A model generated the notes under the pieces. It did not search any database. It saw only the letters and a program-made list of their open reading frames with translations, and was not told the DNA's origin. This document shows, piece by piece, positions 25,616 through 32,332 of a DNA stretch of 64,000 bases. Position 1 is the first letter of the stretch; the number at the start of each line of letters is the position of its first letter. The translations under genes were made by a program, and so were the position numbers. Source of the stretch: Bifidobacterium scaligerum (lineage in GTDB: Bacteria; Actinomycetota; Actinomycetes; Actinomycetales; Bifidobacteriaceae); the NCBI RefSeq assembly GCF_002802865.1, contig NZ_PGLQ01000007.1:47311-111310 (forward strand), read 5' to 3'.

Positions 25616-26626
25616 TCACCGAGCCGCGATCTCGTCGATGATCTTGAGTTCTTCGTCGCTGAAGTGTGTGTTCTTCAACGCGCCGATGTTGTCGAGAATC
25701 TGCTGTGGCTTGGAGGCGCCAGCCAACACGGAAGTCACCTTGCCGTCATGCAGCAGCCAGGCCAAGCTCATTTCCGCCAGCGTCTGGCCGCGTTCGGCAG
25801 CGAGGTTGTTGAGGTCCACCACTTGCTTATGCAGTTTTTCGGTGAGTGACGAATCGCTGAGGAATCGCGGATCGTGTGCGATGCGACTGTCCGCGGGAAT
25901 GCCGTTGAGATAACGGTTGGTCAGCAGGCCCTGTTCCAGCGGGGAGAAGATGATCAGACCCTTATGCAACTTGACGGCCGTGTCCTTGAGACCATTGCGC
26001 TCGATGGAACGATCGAAGATGTTGTACTTGTTCTGGTTGATGATGAACGGCACATGCAGTTCGGCAAGGATTGCAGCGGCCTTCTCCATGGTCGGTCCAT
26101 CGTAGTTGGACAGACCCACGTACAGGGCCTTGCCGGAGTGGACCGCCTGAGCGAGGGCTCCCATCGTCTCCTCCAGCGGGGTCTCCGGATCCGGATGGTG
26201 ATGGTAGAAGATGTCCACGTAATCAAGGCCGAGACGCTGCAGGGATTGGTCGAGCGAGGCGAGCAGGTACTTGCGGCTGCCCAGATCGCCGTACGGGCCG
26301 GGCCACATGTCGTATCCGGCTTTGGTGGAGATCACGAGTTCGTCGCGGTAGTGCTTGAAGTATTTAGCAAGCAACAGACCGCAGTTCTTCTCGGCAGCAC
26401 CGTATTCAGGGCCATAATTGTTGGCCAGATCAAAATGGGTGATGCCGTTGTCGAATGCGGTGAAGACCAGCGACTTCATCTGCTCGAACGGGGTGATATC
26501 GCCGAAATTATGCCAGAATCCCAGCGAAACGGCTGGCAGTTTGAGACCGGAGTCGCCGCAGCGGTTGTAGGTCATCGAGTCATAGCGGTGAATATCTGGC
26601 GTATAGGGGGCGGTTGGTTTCAGCAT
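25616..26626 (-). CDS. aldo/keto reductase (YghZ / KCNAB-like)
   Basis: NADPH-dependent aldo/keto reductase of the YghZ / L-glyceraldehyde-3-phosphate reductase group, which detoxifies aldehydes such as methylglyoxal. The tetrad is visible: Asp66 and Tyr71 (FDLANNYGPEYG), Lys102 (ISTKAG), and His in DIFYHHHPD. NPKY-type NQNKYNIFDR, FSPLEQGLLT and AGASKPQQ (cofactor end) follow. 336 aa from the ATG at 26626, with GAAGGAG 7 bp before it. Divergent from a MerR regulator with a MerR-type operator in its promoter, so its induction by that regulator is likely. Confidence 0.93.
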   Translation of the reverse strand: MLKPTAPYTPDIHRYDSMTYNRCGDSGLKLPAVSLGFWHNFGDITPFEQMKSLVFTAFDNGITHFDLANNYGPEYGAAEKNCGLLLAKYFKHYRDELVISTKAGYDMWPGPYGDLGSRKYLLASLDQSLQRLGLDYVDIFYHHHPDPETPLEETMGALAQAVHSGKALYVGLSNYDGPTMEKAAAILAELHVPFIINQNKYNIFDRSIERNGLKDTAVKLHKGLIIFSPLEQGLLTNRYLNGIPADSRIAHDPRFLSDSSLTEKLHKQVVDLNNLAAERGQTLAEMSLAWLLHDGKVTSVLAGASKPQQILDNIGALKNTHFSDEELKIIDEIAAR

Positions 26627-26666
26627 TGAGGCTCCTTCGCATTGGCATGTTTGCTGTACCACTTAC

Positions 26667-26698
26667 GTATTATGGTTCCAGTTCAAGTGAACTTGAAC
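26667..26698 (-). promoter_or_regulatory. MerR-type operator/promoter of the aldo/keto reductase
   Basis: An inverted repeat GTTCAAGT-GA-ACTTGAAC (26681-26698) lies in the promoter. On the minus strand a -35-like TTCAAG (26692-26697) and a -10 TAATAC (26667-26672) are 19 bp apart, the over-long spacing typical of MerR-activated promoters. The dyad resembles SoxR-type boxes (CCTCAAGT core). Confidence 0.72.
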
Positions 26699-26826
26699 GC
26701 AAATGAGGTGCATTGCTTTGGGCGTGTCGCAATCAATGTGGATGCGAGAGGTGGGATGTCGCCTCGGAGTTCGAGCCTTGTGCCGGAATGGGTTGGACGT
26801 AACGTACCTGCGAAGGAGTGACTTTG

Positions 26827-27303
26827 ATGCACATCGATGAAGCTGATGGAGGCAAGATGCAACACGAGGAGCCGCGCGTCTATACGATTCGCGAAGTGGC
26901 CGCGCAATTTCATATGCAGCCTTCCACGCTGCGCTACTACGAAGAGCAGGGGTTGCTGACCAATGTGGGGCGCACCGCCTCCGGTCAGCGAATCTACGAG
27001 GAGTGCCACATCAATAGGCTGCGGGCCATATGCTGCTTCAAAAATGCCGGCATGACCATTGAAGACCTGAAGAAGTTCTTTATTTACGAGCAGGATGAGC
27101 CGGCTCATATCGACGAGATTCTGGCGCTGCTGGAATCCCGTCGCAAGACCTTAGATGAGCAACGCCGCGCCTTGAACGAAGCGGCCATGCACGTGCAGCG
27201 CAAGCTCCACTATTACGGCGATATCAAGCGCGCGTTGGACGCGGGGGAACGCTTGCCGGATTGGGGCAACTATAAAACCCACGTCTATTCCATCGATTGC
27301 TGA
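26827..27303 (+). CDS. MerR family transcriptional regulator
   Basis: DNA-binding regulator of the MerR family (158 aa). The N-terminal winged helix reads VYTIREVAAQFHMQPSTLRYYEEQGLLTNVGRTASGQRIYEECHINRLRAICCFKNAGMTI-like in order. A dimerisation coiled coil (LLESRRKTLDEQRRALNEA) and a short C-terminal end follow. It has no obvious metal-binding cysteine loop, so it probably senses a small organic or electrophilic compound. GGAG lies about 9 bp before the ATG at 26827 (a GTG at 26818 is in frame but overlaps the site). Divergent from the aldo/keto reductase it probably controls. Confidence 0.93.
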   Translation: MHIDEADGGKMQHEEPRVYTIREVAAQFHMQPSTLRYYEEQGLLTNVGRTASGQRIYEECHINRLRAICCFKNAGMTIEDLKKFFIYEQDEPAHIDEILALLESRRKTLDEQRRALNEAAMHVQRKLHYYGDIKRALDAGERLPDWGNYKTHVYSIDC

Positions 27304-27348
27304 TCTGACGTCGATCGCCGATGGAGGGGGCGAAAGAATCCGACAAGC

Positions 27349-27371
27349 CTACAGAACCGTAGTCTCAGTAG
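27349..27371. repeat. attL, left end direct repeat
   Basis: 23-bp copy of the pncB 3' end (starts CTACAGAACCGTAGTCTC). It differs from the right copy only at 27358 (C for T), a synonymous change if read as the pncB tail. Confidence 0.88.
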
Positions 27372-27387
27372 CTGAGCCGTTAAATGG

Positions 27388-27404
27388 ACAGTCCGGTGGA
27401 CTGT
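27388..27404. repeat. subterminal palindrome, left copy
   Basis: ACAGTCC-GGT-GGACTGT lies 17 bp inside attL. The same 15-bp core AGTCCGGTGGACTGT recurs at 33689-33703 inside the right end. Possible integrase or excisionase site. Confidence 0.8.
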
Positions 27405-27412
27405 AGTGACAT

Positions 27413-27455
27413 GGCGGGATTCTTGGCTTTTTGCTTGGGATTCCGCCGTTTTTGT
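27413..27455 (+). terminator. hairpin followed by TTTTT
   Basis: Arms GGCGG(G)ATTC / GGATTCCGCC with a loop, followed by GTTTTTGTTG. It would stop transcription entering the element from the MerR side. Confidence 0.6.
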
Positions 27456-27474
27456 TGTTTGTTAAGGCATTTAG

Positions 27475-27496
27475 TAGACCCAATGCTAGACCCAAA
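27475..27496. repeat. integrase arm-type site, left
   Basis: Two TAGACCCAA units spaced 12 bp apart. The whole 22-bp block is repeated in the same orientation with one mismatch at 33609-33630, next to the integrase gene. Typical of arm-binding sites of tyrosine integrases with an N-terminal arm-binding domain. Confidence 0.78.
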
Positions 27497-27564
27497 TGTT
27501 CTACTTAAAGTAGGTAATGCTACACTAGATAAAGATTTATCTGTTATTGCGCTAGGAGCGTGAA

Positions 27565-28131
27565 ATGGCTAGGAGCAAGAAGAACAATTCCGTAGCTGCG
27601 AAGAAGCCTTTTTGGAAGAAGTGGTGGTTCTGGGTTGTCGTTGTCGTGGTTCTCGCTATGGCTTTCGGCTCGAATGGCAATAAACAAGAATCGACTACAA
27701 ATCAGCAGTCATCAACTTCGAGTTCCGTTGCAGAACAGAAAAAAGAATCATCAGATTCAGATAAGAAAGCAGAACAGAAAAGTTCGGATAAACAAACATA
27801 TGATGATTCTGATTTAAAGACAGCTTATTATCAGTGCAAAGATGAGTTCGCTTATCCTGATCTTTCGATTTCTCTTAAAAACGGCAATCGTGGTTCTGCG
27901 GATAGTTTATGGATGCATCCATCACTTCCTGTATCGAACGATAAAGGATTTTCTTGCATTTCTGGTTATTTTGGGCTGAATGATGATTTGAAGAAGGATA
28001 TTGATGACTCGTCTACATCGGAAGATGAGCATACGCTTGACTATAAGAATCTTCATATTATTTATCATGGTCGCATTGACCCGACTACCAATAAACCATC
28101 TGAACCAGAAGTTATCATCACTCACAATTGA
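27565..28131 (+). CDS. element-borne membrane-anchored protein, unknown function
   Basis: I do not recognise this 188-aa protein. A Lys-rich N terminus is followed by one membrane helix (WWFWVVVVVVLAMAFG, residues about 20-36), then a Ser/Gln/Lys/Glu low-complexity linker (40-75), then an outer domain with two cysteines (YYQCKDEF and GFSCISGYFG) that may form a disulfide. The helix could also be a signal peptide. AGGAG lies 9 bp before the ATG at 27565. Base composition is AT-rich against neighbouring chromosome genes. Two short palindromes (27501-27513 and 27527-27542) lie in its promoter. As the first gene after attL and apart from the replication genes, it is a cargo candidate, e.g. for superinfection exclusion; that is a guess. 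Confidence 0.75.
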   Translation: MARSKKNNSVAAKKPFWKKWWFWVVVVVVLAMAFGSNGNKQESTTNQQSSTSSSVAEQKKESSDSDKKAEQKSSDKQTYDDSDLKTAYYQCKDEFAYPDLSISLKNGNRGSADSLWMHPSLPVSNDKGFSCISGYFGLNDDLKKDIDDSSTSEDEHTLDYKNLHIIYHGRIDPTTNKPSEPEVIITHN

Positions 28132-28479
28132 TTTATAAGATTTTTCTTGGCTTGGCGTGTGAGCGGGAGGAATCGAATTCCTCGGTAGCGACGTATCTTA
28201 GACGCGTTCGGGTTTTGTCGTGACGTGGTTCTTGCTGGTTCGTTGTTTGTATTGGGTGTTGCCTGTTCTGGTAGCGGCTAAGTTATTTCAGGAGCGTTAG
28301 AGGGAATTCGCTTCCGTACGCGGTGTCTGGGTGAATTGTTTTTTGTTTTTGGCGCGTTGACACGTCTTTAGGTGTGTTCTGTGGTTCGGAGTGACGAAAA
28401 AACACGTTGTTCGTGAAGTACCTGTGATATTGGCCTTTCGTAAGTAAAAAAGCTTTCGTAGAAAGGTCATTTTTTTAAG
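28132..28479. other. element intergenic region, promoter of the small-gene operon
   Basis: No gene is seen here. It contains a TTGACA box near 28357-28362 and repeated CTTTCGTA with a CCTTTC / GAAAGG hairpin just before 28480. Near 28160-28215 it has a fragment that looks, on the minus strand, like the 3' half of a tRNA but lacks a 5' half. Confidence 0.5.
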
Positions 28480-28818
28480 ATGCGTATTTTTGTTAATCCA
28501 GCTGATGTGAAGATCGTTGTTCTTGATGGTCAGAAGGAATTCGAGCCTTCCAAGGATGCTAGCGGCCAGTTGCGTTTGACCGATGACAAGCCTGTTTATG
28601 CGTTGCGTAATATCGCCGTGAAGTTCCGTGGCGAGGATGGCGGTTATGAATTGGTGCAGAACGCTTCGGTGAAATTGTTCAGAGCGCCTTCTCGTCAGCT
28701 TGGCGAGTTGGAAATCGTTCAGCTTGATGGTCGTGTTCGTGTCACGCCTTATGTGAATGGTCAGAATCGTATCGGTTTGAGCATCATGGCTGATGGCATC
28801 AAGGAAGCGGCGAAGTGA
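28480..28818 (+). CDS. small element protein, unknown (possible Pra- or SSB-like)
   Basis: 112-aa soluble, beta-rich protein; I do not recognise it with certainty. The end, LGELEIVQLDGRVRVTPYVNGQNRIGLSIMADGI, recalls the tail of the actinobacterial replication/integration/excision activator Pra and small OB-fold proteins. Either would suit a replicon using single-stranded DNA. GAAAGG lies about 13 bp before the ATG. It overlaps the next start (TGATG), so it heads a coupled operon of five small genes before rep. Confidence 0.72.
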   Translation: MRIFVNPADVKIVVLDGQKEFEPSKDASGQLRLTDDKPVYALRNIAVKFRGEDGGYELVQNASVKLFRAPSRQLGELEIVQLDGRVRVTPYVNGQNRIGLSIMADGIKEAAK

Positions 28819-29123
28819 TGTTCTGGCTGGGTGTATTGGTTGCTGAATTGGCGGTGTTGGTCGGTTTGTGTTTGTTCACGGCTGATTATGCCGCCGTTCG
28901 GCTTTCTCGTGATCGGGTTTTTCTGTTGGGCTGTGGCGGAATGCTGGTTTTGGATAGCGCCGAGCTATGGCATGACATGAAGGATCGTCATTGTGTTTCG
29001 GGGTTGATGTCTAGGGAGCAGTATGGACGATTTCGCAAGGCAGCTCAGGCTTCATGCCGTGCAAGAAAGATTGTGGACTTCAAAGGATTTCAAGGAGTGG
29101 GAGGAAAATGGAAAAGGCGATAA
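28818..29123 (+). CDS. small element membrane protein
   Basis: 101-aa protein of unknown function. One strong N-terminal helix (FWLGVLVAELAVLVGLCLF) is followed by a second hydrophobic stretch (VFLLGCGGMLVLDSAEL) and a basic C terminus ending GGKWKRR. The start ATG overlaps the previous stop (TGATG), and its end overlaps the next gene by 16 bp. Small SpdB-like membrane proteins occur in actinobacterial plasmids, but no sequence match is claimed. Confidence 0.7.
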   Translation: MFWLGVLVAELAVLVGLCLFTADYAAVRLSRDRVFLLGCGGMLVLDSAELWHDMKDRHCVSGLMSREQYGRFRKAAQASCRARKIVDFKGFQGVGGKWKRR

Positions 29124-29344
29124 TCAAATCAAGGGTGAACGAATCATTGAAGAAGCAGGCGCAGATCATCGCGATCGAAACGGATACTAACCTGTCGCGG
29201 ATAGTGGAAAAGGCTTTGGCCATGTATGTGAAGCGTTATTACGATGCCAAATCGGCGCCGAGCTTGAAGAAGACCACGGATGCTGTTCAAACTGTGATTC
29301 GTGAGCAATCGGCGCAGCTTCCGGCGTTCAAGGGGTTGGACTGA
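29108..29344 (+). CDS. ribbon-helix-helix-like DNA-binding protein
   Basis: 78-aa protein whose first 45 residues fit a ribbon-helix-helix (Arc/CopG-like) fold: a short strand AIIKSRVNE, helix ESLKKQAQIIAIET, turn, and helix NLSRIVEKALAMYVKRYY. Such proteins repress plasmid copy-number or partition genes. GGGAGGAAA lies just before the ATG at 29108, inside the end of the previous gene. Its stop overlaps the next start. It probably regulates the element's own operon or rep. Confidence 0.75.
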   Translation: MEKAIIKSRVNESLKKQAQIIAIETDTNLSRIVEKALAMYVKRYYDAKSAPSLKKTTDAVQTVIREQSAQLPAFKGLD

Positions 29345-29568
29345 TGTTAGATCGGCGTGTCACGTATGACGAGGCGTGCAGATTGTTCGGTGTGAGCGTA
29401 TCCGATGAGGAAATCTACCAGTGGTTTATTCCTCGCGAGGAGGAAGTGAATGGGCGTTTCGTTTCGTTCGATGGGGATTGGCCTCGGCCTGTCGTGAGGG
29501 ATTTCGATCTGGTACGGCTGTCGGATTTCAAGCGTTTTCTGGAGTTGAGGAACGATGAGCATCGGTGA
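29344..29568 (+). CDS. small HTH-like protein, excisionase candidate
   Basis: 74-aa protein that begins with a short helix-turn-helix-like stretch (VTYDEACRLFGVSVSDEEIYQWF) and has an acidic middle and basic end. It starts within the stop of the preceding gene (TGATG). Small wHTH proteins next to integrase-driven elements often act as recombination directionality factors, but no firm family is seen. It overlaps the next small gene by 14 bp. Confidence 0.65.
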   Translation: MLDRRVTYDEACRLFGVSVSDEEIYQWFIPREEEVNGRFVSFDGDWPRPVVRDFDLVRLSDFKRFLELRNDEHR

Positions 29569-29731
29569 GTATTGTTCGCTGTATCGGATTTCTTGGGATA
29601 AGGTGCAGCCTTTGGCTGGTTTCTTCACGGATCAGCGTACGGGTGGTTTGTGCATGAACTTGGAGTATGACACCGAAATTTCGGATAGCGAATGGCGGTG
29701 GTTTCTTCGGTATTGGTATCGCTGGGTTTAG
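29555..29731 (+). CDS. 58-aa protein, unknown
   Basis: Short frame starting MSIGEYCSLYRISWD and ending WRWFLRYWYRWV, rich in Trp and Tyr at the C terminus. The ATG at 29555 lies 8-10 bp after GGAGTTGAGG and inside the end of the preceding gene, which supports translational coupling. I recognise no family. It closes the run of small genes. Confidence 0.5.
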   Translation: MSIGEYCSLYRISWDKVQPLAGFFTDQRTGGLCMNLEYDTEISDSEWRWFLRYWYRWV

Positions 29732-30175
29732 AAGCTGGTTGTTGATTTCTGAATTCTCGCGTAGGTTTTGGCTTTTGGTGCGGTCGTGTGTGATGCATGG
29801 CCGCGCATTTGTTTGTATGGCCGTGCGTGGGACGTTTCACGAGTGGCGTTGTGCTCTTGGGCGTAGCTGAGTCTGAATCGAGAGCAGCGCGCCTTCGGCG
29901 TGCGTGCGGTTCGATTTCATGACGAACGCAGTTGCAAGAGTCGCGACGGTGCGATGTGGTGTCAGTCCTGTGTGCGGTCGTTTGGTTGCAAATGTTTGCG
30001 GTTGTGCGTTGCGCATGGTTGTGTTTTGGCCAAAAGCGGAGCGCAGAGGTCGACTTGCAATTAGCGGAGCAGCTCGCTGCGTAGCGGCGCGGCACGCGCA
30101 ATTGCGGGACTCAGCGTGCCCGAAGGGCTAAGCGGTTTTCGGTTCACCGAAAAGAGGACTTCTTACGTCGACCTC

Positions 30176-30320
30176 TGTCACATGTTACAAATATATCCGT
30201 AGAGTCACTTATTAGTGAAAAACCGCTTTTTTGGATTGTGACATTTCTCGAAAAAAACGCCGATTTTGTTACAAATTGACTGTCGCAATGTCACAAATTT
30301 CATTGAATTTTGTCACAATT
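30176..30320. repeat. iterons TGTyACAAaT upstream of rep
   Basis: TGTYACAAAT-like units lie at 30183-30192, 30236-30245 (inverted, AATGTCACAA), 30267-30276, 30289-30298 and 30311-30320, with a partial one at 30176-30185. They lie 63-200 bp before the rep start and are the likely Rep-binding or rep-operator sites. Confidence 0.78.
30206..30217. repeat. 12-bp palindrome CACTTATTAGTG, copy 1
   Basis: CACTTATTAGTG has 5-bp arms around a TT centre and sits within the iteron tract. The only other copy I found is at 32224-32235 in the same element. Its short stem and AT loop make it a candidate nick or recombination site. Confidence 0.65.
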
Positions 30321-30382
30321 AACGGAAGATGTTTGATATTCACGTCATGGTTTTAGAAATACTTATTTGAAAGGAAATAATA

Positions 30383-31591
30383 ATGGGTTTTCATGAGGAA
30401 TACGATCCAAGTTTCAAATTCACTACTTTTAATAATTGCTTTTTCACGTTGAATGACGTCGGCTCTAATCTAGGGACGGAAGACCCGAGGGAAATAGAAT
30501 CCATTTTGGTTGAACGATTGAAGAATTACCGTTACGCGATACAGTTGGAAAAAGGCGAAAAATCAGGCATATTGCATCTTCAAGGCGTCATCGCCAACGA
30601 CACTCGCGTCAGAGGCACGACTATAGAAAACAAGCTTCATGGAGTCACGTTGTTCAAATGTCGTTCCGTTGCTGGAAGTTATTACTACTGCACGAAGGAA
30701 AAGACCCGTGTCGCTGGTCCGTGGATTCATGAGCCGTTGAAGACCAAGCGGAAGAACGACGACGGCAAGACGTTCACTTGGAACGATCTGGTGAATCCGA
30801 AATGGAATTATGACCAATGGAAGAGCGCGGATGACAAGCACGCGGAACAGGATAATTATTCCAAGGGCAGAAGACGTGATCTGAAGATACTGTATTCCGC
30901 GATCATGAAAGAGGGAATGACGCTGAATCAGGTTGACAACGATCCAGAATTGAGCATCATCGCTGGTCAGTTTCCCGCTTATGCCGCTCGTCTCGACAGG
31001 AAGAAGATCACGGACAAATTCGAAAAATACAAGAGCATAAAAACGGAACGCGATGTCAAGATCACTTGGATTTACGGCGATCCAGGTTGCGGCAAGACGA
31101 GTCTCGCGAAAAAGCTCGCCATCGAAGTCGCTGACGATGACGTGTATATGACTGAAACCTCAGAGGGAAATCCTTGGTCTGAATACGAAGGTCAGGACGC
31201 TGTGATTTTCGATGAGTTCTATGGCGAAGTGCAATTCAGCAAACTCATGCGTTGGTTCGATCGGTACGCTTTGAAGCTGTCGGCCCGTTATTACGATCGC
31301 TGGGCTTGCTACCATCATGTTTTCATCACGTCTAATCTCGCGCCTTGGGACATGTATCAGGGCATGAATCGGCGCATGGAACGTATCGGTGGTTTTTACA
31401 GGCGTATCGGCAAGGTCATTCATTTCGTGAAGAACGACGACGGTTCTTATAGTCAGGTTGATGAAACGGAATCATTGCTGAATCGTCCAGACGATATCCG
31501 TTCCCATGATCAGCACGGCGTCACGCTTGGCAACAAAGTCGTGGAAAATCCCGATACAGACCCAGTGGTTCTGGCTTCCGAGCTGTTCTGA
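30383..31591 (+). CDS. rep: CRESS-type replication initiator (HUH endonuclease + SF3 helicase)
   Basis: Rolling-circle replication initiator, 402 aa. N-terminal HUH endonuclease: motif I FTLNDV (residues 21-26), motif II HLQGV (His65, Gln67 in place of the second His), motif III YYYCTKE with catalytic Tyr101/102 and Lys105. Superfamily 3 helicase: Walker A GDPGCGKT (232-239), Walker B AVIFDEF (273-279), motif C VFITSN (Asn318), and a following Arg. The FTLN / HLQG / YCxK set is the pattern of circovirus-like Reps of eukaryotic CRESS-DNA viruses. Such Reps are known on bacterial plasmids, including bifidobacterial ones (p4M-like). AAAGGAAATAATA precedes the ATG at 30383. It should nick the origin, join to the 5' end and unwind the strand. 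Confidence 0.93.
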   Translation: MGFHEEYDPSFKFTTFNNCFFTLNDVGSNLGTEDPREIESILVERLKNYRYAIQLEKGEKSGILHLQGVIANDTRVRGTTIENKLHGVTLFKCRSVAGSYYYCTKEKTRVAGPWIHEPLKTKRKNDDGKTFTWNDLVNPKWNYDQWKSADDKHAEQDNYSKGRRRDLKILYSAIMKEGMTLNQVDNDPELSIIAGQFPAYAARLDRKKITDKFEKYKSIKTERDVKITWIYGDPGCGKTSLAKKLAIEVADDDVYMTETSEGNPWSEYEGQDAVIFDEFYGEVQFSKLMRWFDRYALKLSARYYDRWACYHHVFITSNLAPWDMYQGMNRRMERIGGFYRRIGKVIHFVKNDDGSYSQVDETESLLNRPDDIRSHDQHGVTLGNKVVENPDTDPVVLASELF

Positions 31592-31661
31592 CGTTGATAT
31601 TATGTTATTGAACACTGTTTTTGTGTTGATTTTATGTTTTCTTTTAATAAGTATTTTGCAG

Positions 31662-31697
31662 GCTTCGCTTTGACGATCATTCGGGCGAAGTCTTTTT
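31662..31697 (+). terminator. rep terminator
   Basis: Arms GGCTTCGC / GGGCGAAGTC are followed by TTTTTATTTC, 70 bp after the rep stop. Confidence 0.8.
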
Positions 31698-31713
31698 ATT
31701 TCACATAATAAAA

Positions 31714-31737
31714 AACCTCAGTCAAAAGGCTGAGGTT
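31714..31737. terminator. bidirectional hairpin between rep and the small minus-strand gene
   Basis: AACCTCAG-TCAAAAGG-CTGAGGTT is flanked by AAAAAA and by TTAAAAA. It lies 6 bp after the stop of the minus-strand gene and can stop both transcripts. Confidence 0.85.
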
Positions 31738-31742
31738 AAAAA

Positions 31743-32090
31743 TCACAAGTATTCTATATCGTCATGAAAATCTGGTTTTTTGTTTTTCTGGTAACAAACA
31801 TCGATGTTTCCTGATTTATAGCTTTGAACATGAATACGGTAGTCATCTTTTCTGTTTTCCATTAGACCTTCTATTGTTTCTTTCAGATTATAAATGTCTC
31901 CAATTCTCCAATCACAAAAATTTCCTCTTGTTATGATATTTGTTGGATATGAATTACATGTTGCAGATCTTACCTCATGACCATTTTCCAGTAAATAAAT
32001 AGTGCATTCATTGATCATGGCGTTATAGATATATTTTTCAGCCTTGCTGGAATGGTCATGAATTTTGATTGTATCAGCTCTTCTACTCAT
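31743..32090 (-). CDS. element protein of unknown function
   Basis: 115-aa soluble protein, no family recognised. It has a charged N terminus (MSRRADTIKIHDHSSKAEKYIYNAMINECTI in order), then a region with CNSYPTNIITRGNFCDWRIGDIYNLKETIEGLMENRKDDYRIHVQ. GAAAGGA lies about 11 bp before the ATG. The gene is AT-rich (unlike the chromosome) and lies between rep and integrase on the minus strand, ending in a hairpin. Possible accessory cargo or antidefence gene. Confidence 0.72.
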   Translation of the reverse strand: MSRRADTIKIHDHSSKAEKYIYNAMINECTIYLLENGHEVRSATCNSYPTNIITRGNFCDWRIGDIYNLKETIEGLMENRKDDYRIHVQSYKSGNIDVCYQKNKKPDFHDDIEYL

Positions 32091-32223
32091 TTTATTTTAT
32101 TTATCCTTTCGGTATTTATTTACGTTATTATTATAGAATTTATTGCAGCGATGCTCAAATTATTTGGCAAATTTTCTGGAATTTTTTTAGGGAATCAATT
32201 AGATCAAACTATGCTCGTAGACA

Positions 32224-32235
32224 CACTTATTAGTG
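32224..32235. repeat. 12-bp palindrome CACTTATTAGTG, copy 2
   Basis: Second copy of the palindrome found at 30206-30217, here in the 242-bp gap between the small minus-strand gene and the integrase stop. Both copies are followed within 30 bp by an AAAAA(C/T)CCG stretch. Confidence 0.65.
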
Positions 32236-32332
32236 CATGTAGACGCAATGAAAAATCCGTTTGTTCGGAAAAACGTATTTTTGATGAATCACACACGACG
32301 ACGGTTTTTCGTGCTTAGAATCGATTTCCGTG

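Larger units (their letters stand above)
29732..30382. other. non-coding region upstream of rep, putative replication origin
   Basis: 650 bp without a convincing gene. The 11-mer CAGAGGTCGAC at 30044-30054 is the reverse complement of 30167-30177 and encloses a GC-rich, foldable 112-nt block (with GCAATT / AATTGC at 30057 and 30101). Next, AAGCGGTTTTC (30130-30140) pairs with GAAAAACCGCTT (30217-30228), and TTTTCGG-TTCA-CCGAAAA forms a hairpin at 30135-30152. An AT-rich iteron tract then leads into rep. This is where a rolling-circle origin or a copy-control RNA would be expected. Confidence 0.6.

Noticed and set aside
28155..28215. tRNA-like sequence on the minus strand (T-loop TTCGATT and a CTAAGAT loop)
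   Set aside because: The T-stem pairs only in a shifted register, no D-arm or 5' acceptor strand is found within 100 bp, and the anticodon stem has a mismatch. At best a tRNA fragment.
29667..29870. 67-aa frame in the mobile element
   Set aside because: It overlaps the coupled 58-aa gene in another frame, has no ribosome site and its Arg/Trp-rich composition looks like a shadow.
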